A stretch of DNA of 64,000 nt from CAVVSQ01 sp963848825 (GTDB lineage: Bacteria; Planctomycetota; Planctomycetia; Gemmatales; Gemmataceae), in NCBI GenBank assembly GCA_963848825.1, contig CAWKFA010000009.1:620001-684000 (forward strand), given 5' to 3'. The stretch's first letter is position 1. Each line of letters starts with the position of its first letter. Made by a program: the position numbers and the translations under genes. This document shows positions 37,944-47,658 of this stretch, one piece after another. The notes beneath the pieces are model-generated. The model had not been told where the DNA came from. It worked only from the letters and a program-made list of their open reading frames with translations, and searched no databases.

Positions 37944-40721
37944 GTGTGTAAATTGCTCAAAGAACTCGGGCTAAAGATAGACCCCGACAAAAAAGATAAG
38001 GCCAAGTGGAAAAGTGTCAGCAAAGAAGACCTCACGTATGCGAAAAGTCAATTTGGGGCCAAAGGCGCAGCTCGAAGAGCTGACCGGCAAGATCCACAAG
38101 CTCAACGACGAACAGGGGAAAATTCTCGACAAAGCCCTGGAGGAGAACCTCAAGCGACGCAATAACAAGTGGCTCAAGGACAGGAACAACTACAAGCCGC
38201 TGGCCAAGAAGCTCGTTGAAAATATCTTGAAGCCCGTGAAGGATGGGCTGGAGATCGAGGCGCAAAAAGTTCTCACCGACGTCGCGATGACGAAAGTGCC
38301 GCTGAACGCGACCCCCACCGAGATCACCACTGCCGGCGTCGAGAATGCGCGCAACGCGGTCAAAACCGCGCTGAAAGATTACGATACGCGTGTTGAGGGG
38401 GACGTCACCGCGGCGCGTAACCTGCTTCCGACCGCGCTGGCCGCCGTCGATACTGCTGAAAAGGCCGCCGCGGCGCGCTTGCTGGCCCAGGCCAAGTCGG
38501 ATTATGAAGTCGCCTTTGACCTGATCAAGGCTAACTATCGGAAGGCGGACAAGATCGACGATGAAACGCGCCCCTTGAAACTGATTAAACTTGCCGCGCC
38601 AGCCAAGGCCTACCTGACCGCTTATAATGCACGGTCGAATGCCGTCAAGGCCCAGGAGTGGGTCAAGGCCAAAGACTCTCTGCCCGCCCTGGACAAGGCC
38701 AGCACCGAGCTCATCAAGGTCGGCGACCCCCTTCTGAAGGACAAAAAGGCTTTTGACAAGGAATTTACCAAGGTCACCGATCTTGAAGCCGCCAAGAACA
38801 TAGCAAAAAAACCGCCCCTCACCTTGGTGGCCGGCGAGGTCAAGGTTTTTCGCGAGAAGTTTCCCCTCGTCAACGATGCCAAGAATATCGGCGAATTTGG
38901 CGAAGCCAAGAAGCGCTCCCGGCCCTTCAGGTCGCGATCACGAACCTGGTCGAAGCCAACAAACGTATCTTGGCCGAAAAGAAAACATTCCAGGAGGAAA
39001 TGGGGAAGATCGCCGACTACGAAACGGCCAAGCAACTCGCCCTGGCAAAGTCCCCCGCGGTCACGGACAAGATCGCTGCCTTCACCTTGGCGGATAAGAA
39101 TGTAAGCACGCAGGTCAAGAAGGAGGACTGGGCCGAGGCCGCCAAACTCGTCCCCGCACTGAAGACCGCAACCGAAAAGCTGCTTGAGGCCCGCAATCAT
39201 TCGAACACCACGATGACGCCGGAAACCAAGGAGCTGTTTAACAAGAAGATGACCGCTCTCGAACCGCGCACCAACAAGGCAACCACGGACGGACCGACCA
39301 AGTTCGTGACCGGCCTCAAGGGCATCGTCAAAGGCGAGGTCGGCAAGATCAAGTCAGCCGTGTCGGCGGACGATTTCGCTTCGGCGGAGGTCCTGCACAC
39401 GGAGCTCCTGGCCGACCTGGGCAAGATGGAGAGCGCCATCACGGGCTACGAGGAGCACCTGGTCAAATACGACCAGGCCAAAAAAGGTGAAGTCAAGAAG
39501 GCGCTGGCAGTCAAACTTGAGCCGAAAAAGTTGGCGCGGAACGGAATAAGGCACTGAAGGTCACGGAAGATCGCATCATTCATTTCGCCGACAAGGGGAA
39601 CATCAAGAAAGCCAACGACATCGTGATCACCTGGATCAACGAGGCCAAGGCCTGGGAAGCCGCCCAGGCCGCGTCCGACAATCTTAACAAGGACGCCGAG
39701 CCGAATGAACAAGTGCTCAAGACATTGGCGGCCCTGCCTGGCGGCGGCAAAGTGCTCGATGCCCTCATGGACGGCCTGCCCGAGGGCAAGCCCGAGAAAT
39801 TCATCAAGGAAGCGATAAAGATCCGCTATGGCATCGAGGTCAAGCGGTTCGTCAAGAAAAACCCGGACAACGTCGCCGATTTGCAAGGCCTGACGCCTAT
39901 CGGTCCCGATGTACCCGACAAGGATCTCAAGAAGATGTATCAGCTCTTCGGCAAGGTCCCGCTCTCCAACGTCAAGGGCAAGGTAACCGAGCTTATACAA
40001 TTCGATGAAGACGGCGGCGGCGCGGCAGCCGGTGGCAAGAAGATTTATATGTACTGCGGGCGGGCCAACGACCCGAACGGGTCCAAACAGAAATTCGGAA
40101 CACCCGGATATGTTCTTCCGGCCGGCGAGGAAGTGGAAGAAGACTTCCAGCCCATCAACAATGACGAGATCCCTTACTTTGACTTCGCCGCCTTGCACGA
40201 GGTCGGCCATGCCGTCGACGAGAAGGAAGGGATCATGACCACGCAGAAGCGCGATAAGATCGCTGGCTGGCAATCGCACAAAGCCGACGCGGTAGGCGAC
40301 GATCGCCGCCGCGCACTTCAAGTATGATGAGAAGTTCGTGAAGGACACGCTGGCCAACGCGAACAGCGAGCCTCCCGCCGTCAATCCAGCCCCGCCGAAG
40401 GGGACCAAGCAAGAGGACTGGGACAAGGCACGCGAGCTCGTGGTCAGCTGGTGTCAGTCGGTCCGAGTTGGCTCGTCGCTCTGGAACAACGGCGCTCTGT
40501 CCAAGCATGTCGCCATCGGCGGCCGCGTCTATCAAGAGGCCTATGCCGGCCAGGACTGGGTGAGCTATGAGCTGGCCGCCCGTTCGAAGGGGATCACCGG
40601 CTACCAGTTCCGCTCCAAACTCGAGTGGTTCGCTGAACTTTACGCGGCCTACTTCAGCGGGAAACTGAAAAAGAACCATCCCTATGCGTCGTGGCTGAAG
40701 CCCCTCAAGAAAATCGCCTGA
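37944..40721 (+). CDS. Long helical protein with C-terminal lethal-factor-like zincin domain (frameshifted), cassette gene 2
   Basis: GTG start at 37944 has AAGGAG seven bases upstream. About 925 aa assembled across frame changes near 38065, 38920, 39540 and 40300. The first 600 residues are Lys/Ala-rich helices resembling the repeats of cassette gene 1 (NARNAVKTALKDYDTRVEGD; DFASAEVLHTELLADLGKME). The last 250 contain FAALHEVGHAVDEKEG, a zinc-binding HExxH followed by AVD, and EWFAELYAAYFSGKL, which fits the third-ligand glutamate region. Both resemble anthrax lethal factor (HEFGHAVDD and EFFAEAFRLM). A metallopeptidase active on a protein target is inferred. No signal peptide is visible, so export, if any, uses another route. 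Confidence 0.78.
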
Positions 40722-40730
40722 GGATAATCA

Positions 40731-41462
40731 ATGTCCATTTTCAGACCGACAACCTTGCCCTGTCCGGCCTGTGGTACGCCCGTCGAATTCGAGGCGAACC
40801 ACAGCGTCAATGCGGACCGCCGCCCCGATCTTCGCAACGACATCCTGGAAGAGACATTTCAGGAGCAGGCCTGCCCCAAATGTGGCGAATCTTTTCGCCT
40901 CGATCCGGAGTTCAACTTGCTGGACATGCAGCGGGGCCAGTGGATCGCCGCTGCGCCGCTCGCTAGCCTGGGTCAATGGAAGGAGATGGAGGATCGAGCC
41001 AAGTCGATCTTCGACCGCGCCTATGGCGACGATGCCCCAGAGGCCGCCCAGGAAATCGGCAAAACGCTCACGCCGCGCGTTACCTTTGGCTGGCCCGCCC
41101 TGCGCGAAAAATTACTCGCCCATGACAATGACCTCGACGACGTGACCCTGGAATTGTGCAAGGCGTTCATCATGCGCAGCGTCGATTCCCCTATCGCCGC
41201 CGAGTCCGAGTTGCGCCTGCTTGACGTCGGCCCCGAGGGGCTCAGTTTCGGCTGGCTGCTCTCCGCGGACGGCTCGCTCGGGCCCACCATGAAGGTGGCA
41301 CGCACGCTCTACGATCAGATCGCCGCCGACGAGGACGGAGCCTGGGAAGAGCTGCGCGAGGAGGTGTCGGCCGGCTACTTTGTCGACATCAACCGTCTCT
41401 TGATTCCTCAGGGCCCGGCAGTCGGCGCCGGAGCGGCCGACGAAGAGGAAGAAGGGGCGTGA
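40731..41462 (+). CDS. CpXC zinc-ribbon domain protein, cassette gene 3
   Basis: The start at 40731 lies nine bases after the zincin gene stop and has TGAGGA upstream, so it is translated with it. 243 aa. The N-terminal CPACGTPVEFE...ACPKCGESFRL gives four cysteines in two CxxC pairs, matching the CpXC domain, with LDMQRGQWIAAAPLASLGQW after it. The C-terminal half (ALREKLLAHDNDLDDVTLEL; LRLLDVGPEGLSFGWLLSAD) is acidic and unassigned, ending in a run of Glu. It could be a chaperone, adaptor or protective partner of the zincin protein; this is inference from the tight linkage only. Confidence 0.8.
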   Translation: MSIFRPTTLPCPACGTPVEFEANHSVNADRRPDLRNDILEETFQEQACPKCGESFRLDPEFNLLDMQRGQWIAAAPLASLGQWKEMEDRAKSIFDRAYGDDAPEAAQEIGKTLTPRVTFGWPALREKLLAHDNDLDDVTLELCKAFIMRSVDSPIAAESELRLLDVGPEGLSFGWLLSADGSLGPTMKVARTLYDQIAADEDGAWEELREEVSAGYFVDINRLLIPQGPAVGAGAADEEEEGA

Positions 41463-41470
41463 GCGCTGCA

Positions 41471-41523
41471 TCCGAAAAAGGGAGCAGACCCGCCTAAATG
41501 CATGGGTCAGTCCCCATTTCGGA
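41471..41523. terminator. Imperfect palindrome between convergent genes
   Basis: TCCGAAA...GGGAGCAGACCC is answered by GGGTCAGTCCCC...TTTCGGA around a short centre. It lies between the CpXC gene and the convergent BRCT-TPR gene, so a bidirectional terminator is likely. It looks like a decayed relative of the GGGGTCTGACCCC palindromes elsewhere in the window. Confidence 0.5.
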
Positions 41524-41528
41524 TAGGC

Positions 41529-42665
41529 CTAATTCGCCAGGCGCCGCCGTGCATAGTCGGCCCACTCGCCCATCGGTTCGTGCTTCAGATATTCCTTCCA
41601 GTGGCGCCGCGCCTCCGAAAGGCGCTCGGCCTGTTCCAGGGCGTCGGCCAGGTTGTAGTGAGCGTCCGGATAGGAGGGTTGGACTTCCAGGGCGCGGCGA
41701 AATGCCTTGAGCGCCGCTTCAAGCTGGCCAAGCTCCAGGAGAACGTTGCCGAGGTTGTTCCAGCCCGCGACATGATCGTGATCCAGTTCCACTGTCTGGC
41801 GGAAACGCTCGGCCGCCTGCCCTAGATGGCCTTGTCCGTAGAGTACATTGGCCAGGTTGAAGCATATTTTGGCGTCCGGCCCGCCCAGAAAAAGTGCCTC
41901 CTGATAAGCCAGGGCCGCCTCATCGAGCTGACCTTTCTCCTCCAGATCGCAGCCTTTCTCCCACCATTCCAGCGCCGTCGGGGACATTGACGTGACTTCC
42001 GTTACCGCGCCATGGCCAGGGGCTTCAAAGTCGAAGTGAAGCTGGCCGGAAGCGTCGGCGAGTTGGCCTTCGTTGAGCCGTGTCAGCAGCTTGCCGTCGC
42101 GTTCGAGAAGATTGAGCTGGGCGAGCGAGCAACCGGACTTGGGCAGCCACCTTGCCAGCTGCTCAAGGCTCTGGCGAATGGCGTCGGTCTTCACTCCCGC
42201 CTGGGCCAAATCCCATAAGGTTCGGATGCCGGTAACCTGGTGGAAATCGAAGTAACACAAGCCATGAATAACCTGGACCGGTTGCAGCAAACCGGCGCGC
42301 ATCCAGGACCGTAAGCGGTTGCGTGGAATTTTGAGGAGCCTCCCCAACTGGGGAAGCGTGAATTGCTTGTGGATGCCGCTGGTCGCCCCTTCCAGGCCCA
42401 GGCGCTCGAGCAATTCTTCCTCGGTAAGAATGCCGATCTGGCAACCGGCCGTCTGGAGGTGCTTGGCGGTTTCGAGTTTATCGGACAGGCTGCCGTCTTT
42501 GCGCAACGGCCAGCCTTCCTGACCAACGACCAGGTAGGAAGTCCGCCGCGTTACGGAAGTAATGTAGATACCACCATGGGCGCGGATCAAGTCGGCGGCT
42601 TCGGGTCGCGTCATCGAGGCCAGCTGGCCCGTAAATGCCACGCGTTTGTCTTCCAGGACCTTCAT
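41529..42665 (-). CDS. BRCT - MerR-like HTH - TPR protein
   Basis: Start at 42665 (MKVLEDKRVAFTGQLASMTR); longer readings run antisense to ku. 378 aa. Residues 1-85 are a BRCT domain (VAFTGQLASMTRPEAADLIR, HGGIYITSVTRRTSYLVVGQ), known in ligases and repair proteins. Residues about 105-190 resemble a MerR-type helix-turn-helix (FTLPQLGRLLKIPRNRLRSW, GIRTLWDLAQAGVKTDAIRQ). The C-terminal 130 residues hold three or more TPR units (ALAYQEALFLGGPDAKICFN; WNNLGNVLLELGQLEAALKA; AHYNLADALEQAERLSEARR). This combination suggests a DNA-linked regulatory adaptor; the reaction, if any, is unknown. It is 100 bases downstream of ku on the same strand. Confidence 0.85.
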   Translation of the reverse strand: MKVLEDKRVAFTGQLASMTRPEAADLIRAHGGIYITSVTRRTSYLVVGQEGWPLRKDGSLSDKLETAKHLQTAGCQIGILTEEELLERLGLEGATSGIHKQFTLPQLGRLLKIPRNRLRSWMRAGLLQPVQVIHGLCYFDFHQVTGIRTLWDLAQAGVKTDAIRQSLEQLARWLPKSGCSLAQLNLLERDGKLLTRLNEGQLADASGQLHFDFEAPGHGAVTEVTSMSPTALEWWEKGCDLEEKGQLDEAALAYQEALFLGGPDAKICFNLANVLYGQGHLGQAAERFRQTVELDHDHVAGWNNLGNVLLELGQLEAALKAFRRALEVQPSYPDAHYNLADALEQAERLSEARRHWKEYLKHEPMGEWADYARRRLAN

Positions 42666-42765
42666 CCTTGCATCCAATCCCCGAATGGCAGCACGGCTGC
42701 CCCGGCTCAGCGGTCCCTGCAGCTTACCTGACCCCTGTGGCGAAACCAATCCGGTCTCTTTAACG

Positions 42766-43680
42766 TCAGGATGATTTTTTCTTCTTGGTCGGCGTTGACG
42801 TCGGTCCCTTGCTGGGGGCCATCTTGCGCGGCGGCTTCTTGGCGGCTGCCACCTTGGGCTGGCTGGTGGGCCTGGCCGCCGTTTTTGGCGAGGTTTTCTG
42901 CATCCGGTCCACACTCTGCCGCAGAGCGTCCATGAGATTAATGACTTCCGCCGGACGGGAGGGCGCCGGCGTCACGAGTTCCTTGCCCGCGACCTTGGCT
43001 TCGATGAGCTCCGTGAGCTTTTCGGTGTAGTCGTCCTTGTAGTTGGCCAACTCCAACTTGTCGGTGCTCGACGCGTTGATCAAAACCTGGGCAAGCTGCA
43101 GTTCCTTGGGGTCCACCGTGCCCTTGGGAATTTCCTCTTCAAAAGCCGTGGTGCCGGTCACCTGCGTGCTGAAGTTGAGGACGGACATGACCAGGAGCCC
43201 CTCGTGAGGCCGCAGCATCACCAGTTGTTCCTTGCTATGCATGACCACCTGGCCAATGGCGTACCGATTCGCTTCGACCATGCCCTGATAGATGACCTGG
43301 TAAGCCTTGGGACCAACCGGCCCCTCGGGCACGAGATAATAATGCTTGCCCGAAAGATAAACAGGATCGATCGCCTCCGGGCTGACGAAAACGTCAACCC
43401 GTATCGCCTTGTCATCTTCCGTGCGCAGCTTGTCGATCTCGTCCGTATCGATGACGACGTACTGCCCCTTGGAATACTCGTAGCCGGAGACGATTTCGTC
43501 CCCTTTGACCTCGCCATGGATGGGGCAGGTTTTCTTGTAATTAATGCGGCTTTTGCATTCGACGTGGAGCTGATTCAGCGTGATGCTGCCGCCTCCGCTG
43601 GTCGTCGTGCTGTAGGCCTTCACCGGCAAAGAGACCAGGCTGAGCTTGAGAAAGCCCTTCCACTGCGATCGTGCGGCCAT
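42766..43680 (-). CDS. ku: Ku protein (non-homologous end joining)
   Basis: This 304-aa bacterial Ku forms a homodimeric ring that binds double-strand DNA ends and recruits LigD. Core motifs include WKGFLKLSLVSLPVKAYS, HVECKSRINYKKTCPIHGEV, SGYEYSKGQYVVIDTDEIDK, PVYLSGKHYYLVPEG and GQVVMHSKEQLVMLRPHEGL. The C-terminal 60 residues are Lys/Pro-rich (KKPPRKMAPSKG, ending TKKKKSS), the usual DNA-binding tail. No ligase D gene is in the window; the neighbouring BRCT protein is the only repair-like partner. Confidence 0.96.
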   Translation of the reverse strand: MAARSQWKGFLKLSLVSLPVKAYSTTTSGGGSITLNQLHVECKSRINYKKTCPIHGEVKGDEIVSGYEYSKGQYVVIDTDEIDKLRTEDDKAIRVDVFVSPEAIDPVYLSGKHYYLVPEGPVGPKAYQVIYQGMVEANRYAIGQVVMHSKEQLVMLRPHEGLLVMSVLNFSTQVTGTTAFEEEIPKGTVDPKELQLAQVLINASSTDKLELANYKDDYTEKLTELIEAKVAGKELVTPAPSRPAEVINLMDALRQSVDRMQKTSPKTAARPTSQPKVAAAKKPPRKMAPSKGPTSTPTKKKKSS

Positions 43681-43962
43681 GATGACCCTTTCGGATGGTC
43701 ACCTCCATGCAAAGCCAATCCACTGGTAAACGTATGAATACCTAACGCTCGGAAGTCAGCTGACGCAGCCGCTGCCGACGCCGGCGCATTGTGGTTTTTC
43801 CTCGCGCGTATCGCAAGAGAGCCTGGCGCTTTTTTCGCGATTTATTTTCTCGCCGGGCCTGATAATCCGGTTGTCGCGGTCTTCCACGTCGCCGTCACGC
43901 GTAGACTGATGGGTAAGCCGATTACTGGCGACTTCGGCACCATAGACTTGGGGGGTCGATCC

Positions 43963-44229
43963 ATGCCTGGTCGGTATGCCGCGGATGATGACGACGAGGA
44001 CGATTCAGACGACGACGAGGAGGATTTTGACGATGGCCCGGACGATGGCAAGGAGGCCGTCGTTCCCTGCCCGTATTGCAAGCGGCCGATTCACGAGGAT
44101 GCCGTGCGCTGCCCGTACTGCGAAAAATATATCAGCGCGGAAGACGCGCCTCCCGTTCGGAAACCATGGTGGCTAATCATCGGGGTATTAGCTGGCCTGT
44201 ACGTGGTTTATCGCTGGATCGCCGGCTAG
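43963..44229 (+). CDS. Small acidic zinc-ribbon membrane protein
   Basis: The start at 43963 is preferred (GGGGGG about ten bases upstream; the earlier frame from 43789 gives a non-conserved-looking N-terminus). 88 aa: an Asp/Glu-rich stretch (residues about 8-35), a zinc ribbon of two CPYC knuckles (VPCPYCKRPIHEDAVRCPYC) and a C-terminal membrane helix (PWWLIIGVLAGLYVVYRWIA). It is probably a tail-anchored membrane protein. Its stop codon directly abuts palindromic element copy 3. Confidence 0.72.
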   Translation: MPGRYAADDDDEDDSDDDEEDFDDGPDDGKEAVVPCPYCKRPIHEDAVRCPYCEKYISAEDAPPVRKPWWLIIGVLAGLYVVYRWIAG

Positions 44230-44330
44230 GAGCGTTCGGAAAAAAGGGGTCAGACCCCTTGCAGCGAACCGAGTTTTCCACGCTTTTGCAGGGTATCGAG
44301 GGGGTCTGACCCCTTTTTTCCGAACGCTCT
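44230..44330 (+). repeat. Palindromic element copy 3
   Basis: The outer arms are GAGCGTTCGG and CCGAACGCTC, with inner GGGGTCAGACCCC and GGGGTCTGACCCC. The core TTGCAGCGAACCGAGTTTTC...CACGCTTTTGCAGGGTATCG matches the reverse complement of copy 2 with few differences. It begins one base after the stop codon of the preceding gene. Confidence 0.9.
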
Positions 44331-44350
44331 AAGGGCAGATGGTGGGGAAT

Positions 44351-44767
44351 ATGGTTTTTCAAGAAAAACTGATTGTTGCGACGCGCGGTCACGGCGACAT
44401 GCATGACCTGACCGAGCGGGTCGTAGCTATCGTGGTGCGCTCGAAGGTCCGGACCGGCATCGCTCATGTTTTCCAGGTCGGCAGCACGGCTGCCGTGGGG
44501 CTTATTGAGTTCGAGCCCGGACTGAAGAAAGACTTGCCAGCGGTGCTCGATAATTTACTTCCGCCCAGCCGTGCCTATGGGCACGAGCAGGCCTGGCACG
44601 ATGGCAACGGCCACTCGCACCTGCAAGCCACCACTTTGGGTCAGGGCGTCACAGTCCCGATTGGCGACGGCGAATTAATCCTCGGCACCTGGCAGCAAAT
44701 TTTCTTGCTGGAGTGCGATACCCGCGCGCGCGAGCGCACGCTCGTCGTGACCCTATTGGGTGAATGA
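44351..44767 (+). CDS. yjbQ: YjbQ/UPF0047 (secondary thiamine-phosphate synthase-type) protein
   Basis: The start at 44351 gives 138 aa, the family's usual length. Characteristic features are the histidine cluster AWHDGNGHSHLQATTLGQ, the IAHVFQVGSTAAVGLIEFEP strand pair and the end WQQIFLLECDTRARERTLVV. YjbQ-type proteins show weak thiamine-phosphate synthase activity in E. coli; their true role is unresolved. No thiamine genes are adjacent. Confidence 0.93.
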   Translation: MVFQEKLIVATRGHGDMHDLTERVVAIVVRSKVRTGIAHVFQVGSTAAVGLIEFEPGLKKDLPAVLDNLLPPSRAYGHEQAWHDGNGHSHLQATTLGQGVTVPIGDGELILGTWQQIFLLECDTRARERTLVVTLLGE

Positions 44768-44894
44768 ACACCTCCGGCCGGTTCACTTTATCTCCTCGAC
44801 AATTTCGCATGCCAAGGTACAATTCCTCCTCCACGCCACTACCAATATGGAACAGTTTCCCTGCTCTTCAACCATTTGCCGAGGGCGAATAGCC

Positions 44895-45996
44895 ATGAAA
44901 AGCCTGGTTCTTGCGGCTCTGGCCGCCCTTTTACTGGTGCAGTTCCCCGAAGCGTGGGCTGAAGACGTGCCGCTGCCGCGTACCACGCCGGAGTCGCAAG
45001 GCATTTCCTCCCAGGCCATCGGCGATTTTGTCCAGGCACTCGACAAGATCAATACCCTGCATAGCTTCATGATTCTGCGGCGTGGCCAGGTGGTTGCCGA
45101 GGGCTGGTGGAAGCCCGAGGGACCCGCCAAGCTGCACAAGCTCGCCTCCCTTACCAAGAGCTTTATTTCAACCGCGGTGGGACTGGCGCTCGAAGACGGT
45201 AAGTTGGCCCTGGATGATCAGCGTCCTCAAATTCTTTCCCGCCGACGCCCCTGCCGCCCCTTCGGACAACCTCAAGGCCATGACGGTGCGCGACCTTCTC
45301 ACCATGACCGGCGGCCATGACACCGAACCGAAGGGGCCCTCCTCCGTAAAGGCGTTTTTGGCGCATCCCGTTCCGCATAAGCCAGGCACGCATTTCCAGT
45401 ACAACAGCATGGGCAGCTACACTCTTTCAGCCATCGTCACCAAGGTAACTGGCCAGACCACCCACGCCTATCTTCAGAAGCGTTTGTTTGAGCCACTGGG
45501 AATCGACCATCCCGTCAAATGGGACAATAGTCCCGAAGGGGTTCCTCTTGGCGGCGGCCTCTCCCTCCGCACCGAGGACATCGCGAAATTTGGCCAGCTT
45601 TGTCTGCAAAAAGGTAAGTGGCACGGCAAACAATTGGTCGCGCAAAATTGGCTGGAACAGGCCACCAGCAAACAGGTGCCCAACGATCAGGAAGACCACT
45701 CCAAGATCGGCATCGATTGGCGCCAGGGCTACGGCTATCAATTCTGGCAATGCACTCACAATGCCTATCGGGGGGACGGGGCCGGCGGTCAATTCTGCGT
45801 GATGATTCCCGACAAGGAGATGGTCGTCGCCATCACGGCCGACACCGGCAACATGCAAGGCGAACTGAACGTAATCTGGGATAAATTACTTCCCGCGCCC
45901 CAGCCCATGGCGCTCGCCGCTAATGCCGCCGCCCAGGAAAATCTGCGTCAACTCATCGCTAAACTGGAAGCCCACCCGGCTAAGAAGGCCAAATAA
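44895..45996 (+). CDS. Secreted serine hydrolase, class C beta-lactamase/DD-peptidase fold (frameshifted)
   Basis: The start at 44895 gives signal peptide MKSLVLAALAALLLVQFPEAWA. The catalytic S-x-x-K is in LASLTKSFIST and the Y-x-N is FQYNSMGSYTL; the third motif region is GDGAGGQFCVMIPD. LDDQ ends the first frame near 45215, and the second continues VLKFFPADAPAAPSDNLKAM without a stop. The family includes esterases, D-aminopeptidases and low-affinity penicillin-binding proteins; substrate unknown. It is followed after 34 bases by a secreted propeller gene. Confidence 0.88.
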
Positions 45997-46030
45997 ACGC
46001 GTTTCACTTGATCAACGAAGGTAACTCTCC

Positions 46031-47034
46031 ATGAAAACGTTGCAACGGTGCGTGCTGCTCCTCCTTGTGCTGGCCAGTGTTTCACCTGCCCTGGCGCAAG
46101 AGAAACCGGTGGGTGCTCAGAAAGATAAGGCGCTCTTTCCCGATAAACTGCCGGGCAAGGGGTTGGCTCACCACGATTTTATGTATGCCGGCGAGGCCAA
46201 AGACCGCCGGGTTTACATCGTCAAAAATGGGCAGATTGTCTGGACGTACGACGACCCGGCCGGCCGAGGCGAAATCAGCGATGCCGTCCTGCTTTCGAAC
46301 GGCAGAGTCGTGCTCGCCCACCAATACGGCATCAAGGTGATCGCGCCGGATAAAAAACTGCTCTGGAGCCTGGACGCACCCAAGGGGACCGAAATCCATA
46401 CTGCCCAGCCGATTGGCCTGGACCATGTGGTGTATGTGCAAAACGGTGCTCCGGCCCTGGTGAGGGTGGCGAACATCAGCACCGGCAAGACCGTCAAGGA
46501 ATTCCCGATCTCCGTCAAGAACCCCAAGGGAGTGCATGGTCAGTTCCGGCATGCCCGCCTCTCGGCGGACGGCACCCTCATGGTGGCCCATATGGATTCC
46601 GGCAAACTCGCGGAATACGACGTCGGGGGCAAGGAACTATGGTCACTGCCGGCTCCTGGTATCTGGGGAGTGACGCCGCTCAAGAATGGCAACTTCCTCA
46701 TCTCCGGCGGTTTTGGAGTTCGCGAAATAAACCGCCAAAAAGAAACCGTCTGGTCGCTCAGCAAGAACGACGTGCCGGACTACAAACTCCCCAATTTGCA
46801 AATGGCCTGGCGCCTGCCTGACGGCAACACCCTGTTCAACATCTGGGTCAATGAGTGGAGCGGCCCCGTGAATAAGGCCCAGGCCCCCGTGCAAGCGCTG
46901 GAAGTGACGCCGACAAGAAGGTGGTATGGGCCTTACGCTCCTGGGCGGAACCCGATCTGGGCCCGTCCACCACCATTCAGATTCTTGATGCCAAGGAAAC
47001 CCCCGAAAACGTACGTTTCGGGGACATCAAATAG
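46031..47034 (+). CDS. Secreted PQQ-like beta-propeller protein (frameshift near end)
   Basis: The start at 46031 gives signal peptide LQRCVLLLLVLASVSPALAQ. The rest is made of repeating four-strand blades (RVYIVKNGQIVWTYDDPAGR, GIKVIAPDKKLLWSLDAPKG, KLAEYDVGGKELWSLPAPGI, REINRQKETVWSLSKNDVPD), each with W near the end, as in PQQ-like repeats. Near 46915 the frame changes; the better continuation is KKVVWALRSWAEPDLGPSTT ending at 47034, completing another blade. About 334 aa. No enzymatic residues were identified. It may be cotranscribed with the serine hydrolase. Confidence 0.8.
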
Positions 47035-47113
47035 AAGAATTCCCTTCCCGTGACCGGGCGAGGCTGTCCTTACCTGGCGGATTTAAGAAGTGCGCAAAAG
47101 GAAGAGAGCAAGC

Positions 47114-47521
47114 TTAACGACGGAACCCGAATGTGTCGCCGGGAAACACTATTGGTCCGGGCAAAGAAGATGACGGTTGCATGGTGAAACCTTCATTCTC
47201 CAGGTTGTCCAGCCACTTCGACACGTCATCTACGATCGTGACATTGGCGATGGGTTTATAGGGCCCCGTCACCTGAAAAACCTCGATATGCACCGCGAAA
47301 CCGTCAGGGTAAATTGTGGCGACGTGGTGTCGCCCTTTTTGATCCCGGAACACGAACAATTTGCCCTGCCACTGGCCCACGAGGAAGGCTCTCCGAACAA
47401 GTTGCTTGCCTGGGGTGACCGCGAGACGTGGCGAGAAAAAGTTAGCCGGACATGAGCTAGCTATTTTTAGCCTACCAGGGCCAGGAAGAAAAGCAAGCCT
47501 GGATGCGCGGTCCGAACGCAA
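47114..47521 (-). CDS. Small hypothetical protein
   Basis: The C-terminal 90 residues read as a coherent globular sequence (QGKLFVFRDQKGRHHVATIY, FAVHIEVFQVTGPYKPIANV, VSKWLDNLENEGFTMQPSSS). The N-terminal 40 residues look like antisense sequence, so the real start is uncertain and may be blocked by a frameshift near 47440. It is not recognised as any family. It is isolated between plus-strand genes, which lowers confidence. Confidence 0.45.
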   Translation of the reverse strand: MRSDRASRLAFLPGPGRLKIASSCPANFFSPRLAVTPGKQLVRRAFLVGQWQGKLFVFRDQKGRHHVATIYPDGFAVHIEVFQVTGPYKPIANVTIVDDVSKWLDNLENEGFTMQPSSSLPGPIVFPGDTFGFRR

Positions 47522-47658
47522 ACCGTTCGTCCGTGTAACCCTGGATGGATGGAAGTCGCTGGGCGGGTATTGTAAGATGAAGCATTGTTTGGCGGGCCTC
47601 CAAAGTCCGCATTACGCGCTGCGAAATACGGCTGGCAACACTGCAGAAAGCCGCTTCC

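Noticed and set aside
42666..42914. N-terminal extension of the BRCT protein
   Set aside because: The Arg/Pro-rich extension is antisense to the Lys-rich tail of ku; ATG at 42665 starts family-like sequence.
44760..44894. Upstream extension of the serine hydrolase
   Set aside because: The added 45 residues are not signal-like; the start at 44895 gives a standard signal peptide.
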